Source of the DNA: Agarophyton chilense
Taxonomy: Eukaryota > Rhodophyta > Florideophyceae > Gracilariales > Gracilariaceae
Direction of reading: 5' to 3'
Assembly (NCBI GenBank): GCA_030374765.1
Contig: JARGXX010000097.1
Coordinates: 620,001 to 684,000 of the forward strand
Length of the DNA stretch: 64,000 nt
A program made the translations under genes and the position numbers. A model generated the notes under the pieces. The model ran no database searches, was not told the origin of the DNA, and saw only the letters and a program-made list of their open reading frames with translations. Below, piece after piece: positions 20,247-30,410 of the stretch (position 1 is its first letter; each line of letters opens with the position of its first letter).

Positions 20247-21593
20247 CTATTCCCATTCCATAACGGAGAGCCCAATTTGGTCAACCTCGTCGTCGAGATC
20301 TTCCCCGTGTGGGTCCGCTGACACAGCTCGTTCCCGATAAAGCGGGGTTTGAGTGTGCGACACCTCAGTGTCTCGTCCGCGGCGGCGGGTGATCGTCGGC
20401 TCTGTAGGCGTTCCGGGTGCGGAGTTCTCCACAGGACTCTCCCTAGGCGGGGTTTCGTTATCTTTTCTGACGTCGTGCTCGGCTGGGTCGGCGGTAATGT
20501 CGCTACCCATACGCTGGGGTTGTGACTTCTCTGTCGCCGGCTCGGTCGGGCTCGCTGTCTCACTGTGAGAACTAGATTCCCTGTTAGGGCGACTGGCTGA
20601 CGCCGAAACATCGTCCTGCGAAGGAACTAAGTCCTCCTCCCCCTCCTTAGGCGGAGAGCCAGGAGGCTTGATTACCTCCGGTGGGGGAGTAACTCTGTAA
20701 GAGTTCGTTGACTGGGCCCTTGAGGGAGCGGGCCCAGGTTCGGGAGTATCCGAAGTTTCCGGTAGGTCGGTTAAACCACGTTCCGGGTGCGGAAGTATAA
20801 CGGGGCGGGTGTTTGAATCTCCGCCTGACGGGTTAACTTCCGTTGAATCATTCCCTGTGGAGGGCGTTGGTGCCGACACCACTTCCACATTTGGGTTGGG
20901 CGCTCGTGTGATGCGGTCCCTGGAGATCCGTTCGTGGCGGTTAGCGATATCCAATACCACCGTGTCCGGGTCAACAGAAACCACACGATAGGGTCCGTCC
21001 ACAATTGGGGAAAGCTTGTGCCTACGTTCCTTTTCAGGATTGTAGTATTCCTTTCGAAGGAAGACGAAGTCGTCGGGCTCCACCTGAGGTAGAGGTTTGC
21101 GAACCCGATTGTCAAAGTCCTTCTTGTAGGCGCGTACAAGTTCTGTATCCCTGTCAGCAAGGTGAGCTCGGAGTATCCTTTGTTCTTCATAGGACCTACT
21201 CGGGACTCGAGCTTTCTCCTCAAGGGTCAGAGCCTCGTACTGAGCGATAATTCGTGAGCCCTCCCGCAGGGGAAAAGTGCAGTCTGGTGCTTTGTGACCA
21301 CGGAGGTAACACAAATAGCAAATCAGCTCTGCCGGGTTCGGTTGTGGACGTGAATCCACGCGACGTGGTGCTGTACCCCTCCATCCGGGGTGAGAGAACC
21401 GAGAAGCGGTATTCGCAAAAGGTAGCGATGCGGCTGGCACCCTCCGTGCGTGGGTATAGAGCGCAGGGTCTTCATCCGTAGTCGGAGCGGATGTCGACGG
21501 CAACTCAGACGTACCCATAGATTCGGGGTTGCTTCCCATGAATTGAATGTTATCATTGACCCCCACAGGGGCAGGGCCTCCTGCGAGTGACAA
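20247..21593 (-). pseudogene. in-frame fusion of Gag C-terminus to integrase tail (448 aa)
   Basis: Residues 1 to about 150 are the Gag C-terminal region including the CYLCYLRGHKAPDC knuckle up to ADRDTELV. The chain then passes directly into RAYKKDFDNRV, the integrase C-terminal (GPY/F) region, and runs to the pol end SVMEWE. Compared with element A the deletion removes about 3.7 kb between positions equivalent to 7838 and 11558, with a 2-bp AC microhomology. Although gag and pol are in different frames in element A, the deletion happens to put them in one frame. No enzyme activity can remain. Confidence 0.8.
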
Positions 21594-23959
21594 AGACGAG
21601 TTACCTCCATTGGCGAGGAGTGCACGTGTCGGCCGACTCTTTCGGTTCTGCCGGGCACGGAGAGTATCCCCCTCAGCCTGGGCGTACTAAACCAGTTCCA
21701 AGTAGGTCAGCTTGCGCTTCTCTTCCCAATGTCGGGCAACCAATGCCCTTATCGAGGGGTCCAAACCATCCACAAACATGGAACATCTCTCGTAGGCGGG
21801 GAATACGTTCCCGCATCGGTGAAACGCTTTATTCAAGCGAGTTGAATACACCGTTTCGGTTTCCATCGGCTTCTGCCGCGTATCCCTTAATGCAAGGATT
21901 GCTTCCTGAATCGCATTTCCAGTAGCGTATGACCTCAAGAGGTACTGCACCGCTTCGGGCCAGCACGTGACTCCCCCTTCCGAGGCTCGGGATGATCCAC
22001 GGACGGAGTTGAACTGGTCTTCAGCCATCCCCTTTAAGAAATAGGGTAATGCAAGATACGCTTGCGCTTCACTCATACCGAGGATGTCAGCCTCCTGGAC
22101 GAACCTCGCAAGGAAATAGAGCACCAGAATTTGGTCTGTTCCTGTGAACTCTCTCTTCTGTAGGTGAAGAGCAACGTCCTCCAGGGAGGTTTCTCGGGAC
22201 TTAAGTTTTTTCCGGAGCCTCCGGCGTGCAACCTCGTTATGAGTAGGAGTAATCCGTTTTCACGGCGATGGCCGGAACGCCGGTGATGCACCGGCGGGAC
22301 CGGGTGCCATACACGTGGCCGCAGCGCCCACGCGACACGTGGCCGCCAGATTGGCCCTTTTGTTAGACGGACATTTAGCTATTTAGGATAGACTTTATTT
22401 ATTCTATTCTACGGTGACTACAGTACTTAGGCCGCCGGCCTCGCGGCCGCCGGTCCAGTAAAGTCTCCCGAACAAGGGTGATCTTGGTCTTCCAGATGTT
22501 GGCTCTGGGTCGAACCGCCTGCGCGGATATACAACTCCTTACGGAGGGATTTCTCGTGGTGCACGGCTTCCCAACCCCCTTGGACGTTCAAGCAGCCTTC
22601 GTGTGTTGGGTATCTATTCCCACTTTCGTGGTTCCGCCCGTGTATACGGTTTTCTACACCCGGCAGTGCCGGTTATTCCCGAGTCTCCTCTTGCGACTCG
22701 TGGTCATCCTCGCCCTCTTGCCTCCGTTCCCATTTTCCTTCCCTTTTCCTCCCCTTCATTGGGCAATTCCCGCTCTTGCGGCTCGCACTGACACCTGTCG
22801 TGCTCGCCACTCTCGTGGGTTTTGCCTCCTCAGAGGATACGCAAGCACCGCTTCGGCGGATATTCTCGGCTTCTTTCAGCCTCCTTGCGCCCGTCGCGAC
22901 GGTTCGGCTCCGACTTACACCCGGCATTGCGCGCCGATCCCTAGGAGGGCACTACCGCGCCGGTTACCTCGTGAGAGGAAGATCCGGACGTCTTTGTAGG
23001 TTTTCCCCCTTGGGGGCATTGTCCTACAGTAGGGTGATGCTCAGCCTTTTGATGTAGTCCTTGACCTTACCCGTTCCGCGGGATGTTCGATCTCCCGAAG
23101 GGTTATCCAACCGGTAATAGCGGTACGAGAGCAGCTTCCGATAGAGAGGATTCGTCGGCTTCAGCTCCCTTAATCCAAGGTGTTTCCTACCCTTCTTCCG
23201 GGTACGGATTGCCCCTTGAGAGGTGTAAGTAGCCTTCGACCGAGTCGCCCGGGATGACCAGCGTCCATCTTCACTATCCGAAGATTCGGAGGACGAACTC
23301 GATGACGAGCGATTGGGATCGGAATCCGATAAATCCTCTTGGAGGTGAACCCTCTTCTTGGACTTGCGGCGGTCTCGTTTAGCGGAGCGGTGTTCTTCGT
23401 CTTCCGAAACGTCGGGTTTATCCTTTGAGGCTTCTGTGTCTCCGTCCATACGGATAATGGCCTCGAGGGTGTCCAGCCGAGCTCGGAAGCGTTCCGCTTG
23501 CACGCGGTGTTCCTCCACGAGGCTCCGGTACTCCTGGATAAAGACCCCAGGGGTACCAAAGCTTTCCAAAACGGAGTTCACATCCCTCCTCAGGGTACGA
23601 AGGTCATCGGCGACTCCCTGCACCTGGGCGTCCTCCACCTTGAGGCGGAGGGTAGTAACCTCCTAAAGGAGCTCGACGTGAGCCGCGTTGGCGATATCGA
23701 TTCGAGTCTCCAGGCGCTGTAATTCAGGGTCGGCCCGACTTCGGGGTGCTGCTGAGGGGGTCTCCACCACTGGAGCTGGGCCCACAGCCACGACCTCTCG
23801 AGGACCTGAAACCACTGAGGGTGCTCTCCGAGTGTCCGGATCGATACCGGAATCGTTCCGATCTTCGGGAATTGAGTTCCTCGACCTAGGCGGGGCCGGG
23901 GGCACTGAATCCGCTTGACGGTTCGATCCAGTCCTGGAACCACGGGTAATCGGCGACAT
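21594..23959 (-). pseudogene. gag: element A' gag, broken
   Basis: Homologous to element A gag from its ATG at 23959 (MSPITRGSRTGSN). Two CAG to TAG changes are seen: one at 23663-23665 in the coiled coil (ELL*EVTTL) and one at 21687-21689 (LELV*YAQ). A solo LTR with its 5-bp duplication interrupts it at 22165-23028, in the codons for SITLQKREF. The capsid region on either side is otherwise well preserved. Confidence 0.85.
22165..23028 (+). repeat. solo LTR (864 bp) nested in element A' gag, TSD GTAGG
   Basis: An insertion bounded by GTAGG at 22160-22164 and 23029-23033. It starts TGAAGAGCAACG and ends CCTACA, and is absent from element A gag at the same codons (about 6806). The start resembles the element A LTR start (TGTAGAGCAACG), so it comes from a related family in plus orientation. 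No internal region is left, so it arose by LTR-LTR recombination. Confidence 0.9.
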
Positions 23960-24166
23960 GCTGCAGACACGATACCGACGATTTGGGGTAACGATGAAAT
24001 TCGATCACGAGATTCCCGGAGAACGGATGACGTAACACAAAACAAAAATAAAAACCAATTCCACCCTTTCCAAAGGGGACCACTACAACAAATCTTCACG
24101 ACGGTGCTTCCTCTTCCAAGAGATATTCCAACACGTGAATGACCAACCCAAAAGTCCGAGAACGGA

Positions 24167-24184
24167 TTCTAAGTCGGGAGACCA
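24167..24184 (-). promoter_or_regulatory. primer binding site of element A'
   Basis: The reverse complement reads TGGTCTCCCGACTTAGAA, identical to element A at 5652-5669, two bases inside the 5' LTR. Confidence 0.75.
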
Positions 24185-24186
24185 CT

Positions 24187-25101
24187 TGTGGAGCAAAACC
24201 CGGCGACGGGAAGTGCTCTCAAGGTGTTCGAAGCCTTGCTCCCTGGGGGAGGCAGACTCAGAGACAGAGCCCTCCGTTCCACCCGTAGTGTGGGGTGTAA
24301 CTCCCACGGGGGATTCCGGCAGTACCGACGGAGGTGAGGGGTAGAAACCGTTGGTTCGGGAATGGGTATGGGTATCCCAAAGAATGGGGGAAAATCCGGC
24401 GAAGAGGAAAAACGGGGCGAGGGTCGGGCACAAACAGGCACCGGACCCGAGAACCAGAAAAGGGTCGAAACAACAAAAGAAACCCAATACAGGGGCGAAA
24501 ACCTGTCCTCGAAAGGAAACACAAAAAGCACGCAACAAGTAAGCAGAACCCCCACGGGGTATCGTGCACGCAGGTCGTCTGAGCGGTCCCAAGGGGGTGG
24601 TTGCACGGAACCCAAACGTGGGCACTCTCCAAGTGAAGTCGTGTCCCTACGCAGGCGTTGCTAACCAGAGCCCGTTCCGGGTTGTAATGCCGAAACGATG
24701 GCGACGAAGATCCTCTAAAGGTATCGAAGACCAACCTTGGTTACCATTTACTCTGAGCTTCGGACTGTCAGATCTCATCTCTTTAAGTAGGGCCCACTAA
24801 CTAAACTCTACAGTAGTGCACACCTGCTCAGGGCCATACACGTGGAGATCCAACTGTCAGGGCCCAAAAGTCCAACGTTCTAACAAATATTCGAAAATCG
24901 GTGCCAAAATTAAGCCACGTGTATCACGGGGCCAATCCAACCATGGGCCATCCGAATTTTCCCTTATAGGCGAACTCTAACCAGAAAACAGTGCCACCTC
25001 AGCACACCTTAGAGGGGATCATAATCATAACCCTCGGAGGGTTCAATCCTCATTCTATGAGTTGCATCTTCAAGTATCCCCTAACTGGGCGTTGCTCTAC
25101 A
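24187..25101 (-). repeat. element A' 5' LTR, 915 bp
   Basis: Full-length inverted copy of the 915-bp LTR. The outer flank GATCG (25102-25106) is the complement of CGATC found after the LTR at 16502, identifying the two as the ends of a single insertion into the pogo-like transposase gene. Confidence 0.95.
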
Positions 25102-26095
25102 GATCGAAGCAGTTCTTTATGGTAGAGGCCGGTAGAACATCCCACTCCTCTCCAATCTAACGCATTGCTGCTAATATGTCGACATTGTAAATTGATTTCG
25201 GTCCTGTATCGATATTGTCAAACACTCTGAACAGTAATCGACGGCGGTATTCTGCTTTCAATGAAGCAATAATTCCTGCATCAAGCGGGTTTCCGCGCCT
25301 AGTTTTGTTCGGAGGAAGGAACTTCATATTCACGTTCCGCATTTCAGAAAGCACTTCTGCACCCAAATGAGCTTAGCAGTTATCGAGAAACAACAGAATT
25401 TTGCGCCCTACAGTCCTTCCGATATACACATAAAGTCCCTTAAGCCAAGCGAAGAACAAAACTTGCGTCATCCAAGCCTTTCTGTTGGCATGGTAGTCAA
25501 ATCCATGCTCGCGACCTGACTTTTTTCCAAATGCGCAGGGCTTCAACGCGCGACCGAAAACCATAAGAGGGTATTTTTCAGTGCCGTCCACATTACAACA
25601 GGCCATAATTTTGAGCCCCATTTTATCCTTCTTGAAGCCTGACGTCGTCTCGCTTGAAAGCGACCATCTACGCGGTTGTCTGTAGAAAAGGCCAAACTCA
25701 TCCGCATTCCAGACATCGGATGGGCTGTACGTGGAGATTATTTCTCATATAGTCGAAAGGGCAGCAGCCAAGCTGTTGTTTTCTGCATTCTAATATTTTC
25801 CGTGTATGGGGCGAGGTCGAAGGTTGCAGCGCTTCTGGAACCGGTTCATCCAACTATGGGAAGGTTTTAAAGACAGAGGTTCATGTGACGGAAGATGTTA
25901 GTTCGTCTTACTATGTAGTCTCTCGGCGTTATGCCAAACAATCGGTCCATTGAGTTGTACTCCATGAGCGTTTTTATCAAAGATCTTAGTGTACAACGCT
26001 GCTCCAAGACGTAAAGCAGCAGGGACACGATTCTTTTTAAAAGAAACGAACACCGTGTTTATGAATGGTTGGAGTGAGGCAGCGGAGGACAAAAT
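25102..26095 (-). pseudogene. pogo/Tigger-like (DDE_1) transposase, N-terminal and catalytic part
   Basis: Cut-and-paste transposase of the CENP-B/Tigger/pogo type. Motifs seen in order on the minus strand: an HTH-like stretch (26092-25898, VFVSFKKNRV...), VWNADEFGLFYRQP (first catalytic Asp) near 25700, IMACCNVDGTEKYPL near 25600, HANRKAWMTQVLF near 25480, and ILLFLDNC (second Asp) near 25380. These are followed by PPNKTRRGNPLDAGII (third Asp) near 25280. An in-frame TAA right after the DNC box and further frame changes make it a pseudogene. The frame then runs to WDVLPASTIKNCF and is cut at the LTR; its continuation is at 16503. Confidence 0.82.
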
Positions 26096-26316
26096 GAATG
26101 AAAATTTTGATGTGTTTGGAGTTTATTAAAGGCGGAATTGTTGCTTTTCTCAGGCAGAAAGTGCATTCTGTGAGAATTTCTGAGCTAGATCGACACATTT
26201 CTTGTGTTCGGCTATTATTTGTTGTCGTTGTCGAATGGTCAGCACTTGCACCATCTTGGGACCATGCCAGTAGAAAAGGGGCTGGGAATAGCGAAACTAG
26301 AAGCAAAGCTTAGTAA

Positions 26317-26331
26317 GAGCATCTCTACCGC
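26317..26331 (+). repeat. PIF/Harbinger left TIR
   Basis: GAGCATCTCTACCGC, preceded by TAA at 26314-26316. Confidence 0.92.
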
Positions 26332-26656
26332 AGTAAATCTATCCAGGATTTTCATGCCGCGGGGCAAAATGCAACTCTACCGCGGGAAATGAAATCTATC
26401 CTTTTCATTTCCCTTTTCTTTAGATGCCAAATTTCCTCTATTGGACCCCCCAATAGAGGCTGAAGTGAATCTAATGGAACGAATAGATATGCCAGTATGG
26501 CTCTCGTGATTGGACAGCCAAGAAACGTTTTGGCGCCAACCGCCCGTTCCAAAACACAAACACCCTTGCACGTTCTGCTGCGCAACAAAAATCCTTGCTC
26601 CTTCCGTTGCCCTCACCTCCTCCGCCATTTCCGAGCTCAGCCATTCCCTCGCTATT

Positions 26657-27563
26657 ATGGGTCGTGGGAAGAGCCGGGACCTGTTAGAGAACCGAACGCT
26701 CGCCAAGGCGTGGGTGGCAGCTTCAGAAGACCCCATCGCTGGTGTAGATCAAACACGAAAAGTGTTTATGAATACGGTCAAACGGCGCTTCATCGAACTT
26801 GGGCCAGAGCCATCCTGCGTGCCGGAAGGTAGGTGTGGATTTCGAACAACAAACAGCATTGCGCAACACTTCTCCGACATGTCTGCAGATGTTCAGAAAT
26901 TTCGGGTTGCAATGTGTAGAGTGCAGGCATCCAACCCGACTGGGGTATCAGAAATGAACGTGGCCGCAATGGCGGTGAGTATCCATCTTGGAAAGACGAA
27001 CACTATGTCCTACGATTTTAAGGACTTTGACGTAAGAAAGTGGCTTTACTTTGATGCTTGGAAGTTGCTTCGCCAACACCCTAAGTAGTGTGCTCCGCCA
27101 TCCACAGAATCCTCTCAGAGCGGTGACCAAGTACAAGATGAAGGCGATAGCTCTAGAGAGCCGTCACCACGTAGTACACCGAGGAAGCCTCAACGTAAAG
27201 CAGATGATCGTTTCGGAATAGGAAGTCGCAGCGCAAAGATTATCAAGCAGGAGGAAATTTCGCACGCAGGCTGTCCGATCCTTGGTATCATCTGCCAAGC
27301 GCAAATCAGAAATACCGGAAGAAAAGAACGCCATAGCCATATTCTCGCTCCCTGGATGCCAGGGGAAACCGGAAACGGAAGCATTCTTCGATGCGCTGCG
27401 CAAAACATATCTTGCGAACGCCCAGAAACGAGCTCGTCTTGCCCAGAGCGAGGTCAGTAGTGCCACTCAAGGCCCTACACAAGAAACGATGACTGAAACG
27501 CGGACTACGAGTACTGAGCAGGAGTCAGCCACACCCCCAGGGGGCCCCGCCGAGAGGTCGTGA
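26657..27563 (+). pseudogene. PIF/Harbinger ORF1, Myb/SANT-like DNA-binding protein
   Basis: ORF1 proteins of this superfamily help the transposase bind and enter the nucleus. The ATG at 26657 (MGRGKSRDLLENRTLAKAWV) was chosen because the Myb/SANT-like helix pattern AKAWVAASEDPIAGVDQ starts right after it; the longer open frame from 26510 has no such pattern. The frame meets TAG at 27086-27088 and continues beyond it with RKADDRFGIGSRSAKIIKQE. After a frame change near 27270 it resumes as SSAKRKSEIPEEKNAI and ends at 27563. With two breaks the gene is probably not functional unless spliced; intron signals were not established. Confidence 0.6.
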
Positions 27564-27706
27564 GGAGCGTTGGGAGGGCAGAAGTACGGTCTCGTTTGCG
27601 AAATTTCCTTCGGGGGCACGAGCCCCCCACCACGCCGGGGGAGAACCCCTGGACCCCCTTTCGTTTGCTGCGCATTGTGGCGTTGTCTTAATGAGTAAAT
27701 GAATTT

Positions 27707-29077
27707 TTACTGCAATGAGTGCGTTCTGAATACTTCTCCTTCTATGCTCTGGTCCTCCTGTCTATTCGAACGGGGCCAGATATGTTGGATGAGGTCGTGC
27801 TTCAGAGAGAAGTGATCAACGCTACTGACGATTCTGGAGCAACGTGAAGCGACCATGGAAGACCAAGTCTGACGCGCGAATGCGTTGCCTAGTAGTTCTC
27901 GAGTAACATCCAAAGACTCCCATTTGAAGCACTGACCGTTACTGAACATCGCGACCGGCTCATCATAGTGCATAATACCGTTCATGAAGCTGTCGTACAA
28001 GTCTCTACGAGCCTCAATGACCATATTGTGTAGTATAATGCACCCCTTCATAACGAATGCCATGTCCTTTCGCTTCCACATTCTGCACGGCCTCTGCAGA
28101 ATGTTGAAGCGAGTTACAAGGACGCCAAATGCGCGCTCAATATCCTTCCTGAACGCTTCTTGAGCCCTTGAGCAAGCACATTCCTGTGGGTTGGTTCCGT
28201 CTTTGATTGTTTTTGCAAAGATCGCCCAGTTTGGGTAGATGCCGTCTGCGAGATAGTACAACATTGTACGCGTTGTGCCGTTTATCTTATACGGTAACGA
28301 AGGAGGGAACTCTCCCTCGCGTATCTTCTGCGTAGTTGCTGATGTATCCAAGACGTTTAAATCGTTACACGACCCGGAACTACCGAAATGTGCATGCCAT
28401 ATCCTTAGATCGGCATCACAGATAGATTCAAGGACGACTGTAGGCTTTTCTTCTTTTCTCTTGTACTGTCCAGCCCATGCGACTAGACAGTTTTTCCATT
28501 CCCAGTGCTGGCAATCTATACTACCAATGCAACCGGGGAACCCGCGTGCAGAATTGATCTTCATGATACGTTTCAGGTCCTGCTCGGTCGGCTCGCGCAT
28601 ATACTCCACACCAAACTGCTCGACAATCAAACGGCAGATCGCCTTTACAGAAAGTAGTACAGAATCTTCTGACATTTGAAGATACTCATCTAGCGCATCT
28701 GCAGCGACTCCATATGCAATAATGCTCAGTGCTGCGACGATACGCTGCAGTGGATGAATTCCTCTTTTGCCCAGTCCGTCTTTCCTTCGCAAAAATATTC
28801 TTTTTCCATCCGATTGCTTGTAGACGCGGTCGAAGACGTCCCGTGGCATTCTGAACCGCCGCATAAATTTGTCTTCGCCATATTTTGCCGCGTCGTCAAA
28901 GTAGTCGCTCAAAAGGCGAGCTACTGCAGTGCCGAAGTCATGAGCGACGTTGGCACTCTTGCCGGCTCGAGACCCAGAGCGGCGGAGTAATTGTATTGTC
29001 TCTAGCCCGGGAAGTATACCGGTAGCAGCAAGGTATGACAGGGTGTCGTCCTCGCTGGACTCGTCTGACTCCGCCAT
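27707..29077 (-). CDS. PIF/Harbinger transposase (456 aa), intact
   Basis: DDE-type nuclease that excises and inserts the element. The frame is open over the full length usual for this family. N-terminal acidic stretch (1-15), a helical DNA-binding-like region with HPLQRIVAALSIIAYG at about 108-123, then the catalytic core. GSIDCQHWEW gives the first Asp at 188, SCNDLNVLD the second at 239, and IERAFGVL the Glu at 314; LADGIYPNW is at 276-284. These match the plant-type Harbinger transposase pattern. It converges with ORF1, and both lie within the 15-bp TIRs. Since ORF1 is damaged, mobility would need ORF1 from another copy. Expression is not shown by sequence. Confidence 0.9.
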   Translation of the reverse strand: MAESDESSEDDTLSYLAATGILPGLETIQLLRRSGSRAGKSANVAHDFGTAVARLLSDYFDDAAKYGEDKFMRRFRMPRDVFDRVYKQSDGKRIFLRRKDGLGKRGIHPLQRIVAALSIIAYGVAADALDEYLQMSEDSVLLSVKAICRLIVEQFGVEYMREPTEQDLKRIMKINSARGFPGCIGSIDCQHWEWKNCLVAWAGQYKRKEEKPTVVLESICDADLRIWHAHFGSSGSCNDLNVLDTSATTQKIREGEFPPSLPYKINGTTRTMLYYLADGIYPNWAIFAKTIKDGTNPQECACSRAQEAFRKDIERAFGVLVTRFNILQRPCRMWKRKDMAFVMKGCIILHNMVIEARRDLYDSFMNGIMHYDEPVAMFSNGQCFKWESLDVTRELLGNAFARQTWSSMVASRCSRIVSSVDHFSLKHDLIQHIWPRSNRQEDQSIEGEVFRTHSLQ

Positions 29078-29220
29078 GTCGCGCTCGATCCCTTTTCATT
29101 ACGGGACGCGGTAGGGCTGAAATAATCTGCATGATTAAAAGGGGTTTACATGTCACTCTATCGGATAGAGCGCCCAATCAAAACGCCCGAAAAAGGCGAA
29201 TAGATTCTATCGATCCATTC

Positions 29221-29235
29221 GCGGTAGAGATGCTC
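29221..29235 (-). repeat. PIF/Harbinger right TIR
   Basis: Exact reverse complement of the left TIR, followed by TAA at 29236-29238. Confidence 0.92.
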
Positions 29236-30410
29236 TAAGTGGGTATAAGTTAGATCCTGGCAGTGACGATTTGAAATCTCAAATTTGAAAACTATAGATT
29301 GATGTCGGGGTCAACTAGCGAAAATTTTAATGAAAGTACAGAATTACTTTCAAAAGCGGTATGCATGTATGCATCATGCATAATGGCGGCGATTCCAGCT
29401 CGGAATCGACGTCTTTCTCCCCGGAGCCGAGAGCTGTATGCGCATATCCGGGTTATGCGCATAACGGGACATGACCATAACGGGGGAACACTACTGTGAG
29501 CATTGAGATAAGAGCTGTAGATATCCACAACCGAGTGATGATATCGGGGCACGAGTCGGCAAAATATAGGCCCGAGCCTACACGAGGATTGTGGATATAA
29601 CCTTATCGAACGCTGATTGGCCCTTGAATACCATTCTGATATAGCAAAACTCAACGGGAATTAGTAAATTTCGTCATACAGTGAGATGCAGGAAATTGGA
29701 CAATTAGTATACGTCATCACCCTGAGAGATCGGGTGATAACATGTTTGTCTCCCACTGAGGAAGACGTACATAAAGTTACCAGGTAATAGGAGATGCATT
29801 TTTGTTGGCAGTATGAGTGTAGATATCTGATATTCATCGTCACCCTCAAGTGGGAGACAAACTAAAACACAGTATCTTTTCTCGTACAAAATGAGTGGTT
29901 TGTATATGCACAAAACTTGTCACCACCCAGGACAGATTATGCAACAAAGGAGTCATTTCACAATAATATGCTCCGTACGCACAATGCACGTTTGTTTAAC
30001 TGCATCGTCGTAGATACTATTGTAGCACAAAAATGCACTCGTGTTCGTGGTAGTACGCTTCTCCGAGTCAACCATCACTGCCGAGTTTGGGTGTTATTGT
30101 GTTTTCAGATGAAGTATGCATTGAATTTGAGCAAATTCAAACGATGTATTCCTAACGATAAGATGCTGCCCCCTGCAGTACTTTAATAAGTTCTCTGTCA
30201 ATCAGAGAGCGTTCCTGGGATGATATCGCTTGGGTCCCTCACCATGATCTCCAGATACAAGAGGCAGCACCCTTGCTCTTCAGAATACATTTTTGAAACG
30301 CTGCTGCATGGTTGCATCTTTGTCACCACATGTCATCTTCCTTCGCTATGTAAAGTAACACCACCATCCCTCTACTCGCCTCCATCAACAGCTTTGCCGC
30401 TCACATTGCA
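29236..30410. other. intergenic, with small fold-back repeats
   Basis: No convincing gene. About 29520-29605 holds an imperfect inverted repeat (GATATCCACAAC ... GTTGTGGATAT-like ends) around a GGGCACGAGTCGGC core that recurs at 42668-42715. A second fold-back lies at 29744-29862. The last ~200 bp should contain the promoter of the gene starting at 30411; no clear TATA box was identified. Confidence 0.5.
29744..29862. repeat. inverted repeat, MITE-like (14-bp perfect arms)
   Basis: GTTTGTCTCCCACT at 29744-29757 is the exact complement of AGTGGGAGACAAAC at 29849-29862. The arms seem to extend imperfectly (CATCACCCTGAG / CGTCACCCTCAA nearby). It may be a small non-autonomous DNA element; no target duplication was established. 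Confidence 0.5.

Larger units (their letters stand above)
18667..25101 (-). mobile_element. element A': inverted, deleted copy of element A
   Basis: In minus orientation it holds a full 5' LTR (24187-25101), PBS, gag with stops and a nested solo LTR, an in-frame fusion of the gag end to the integrase tail, a chromodomain remnant, the stub of the antisense ORF, PPT and a truncated 3' LTR. Relative to element A it lacks about 3.7 kb of pol (protease to integrase core) and about 1.7 kb of the antisense ORF. Its 5' end and flank belong to the pogo-inserted copy; its 3' end probably came from the other copy by recombination. Confidence 0.9.
26317..29235. mobile_element. PIF/Harbinger-type DNA transposon (2.9 kb)
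   Basis: Perfect 15-bp terminal inverted repeats, GAGCATCTCTACCGC at 26317-26331 and its complement at 29221-29235. They are flanked by the 3-bp duplication TAA (26314-26316 and 29236-29238), the hallmark of this superfamily. Inside are two convergent genes: a Myb/SANT-like ORF1 (+) and a DDE transposase (-). Confidence 0.92.

Noticed and set aside
22478-23057. 173-codon frame within the solo LTR
   Set aside because: Lies wholly in an LTR with TSD and resembles the compositional frames of the element A LTR.
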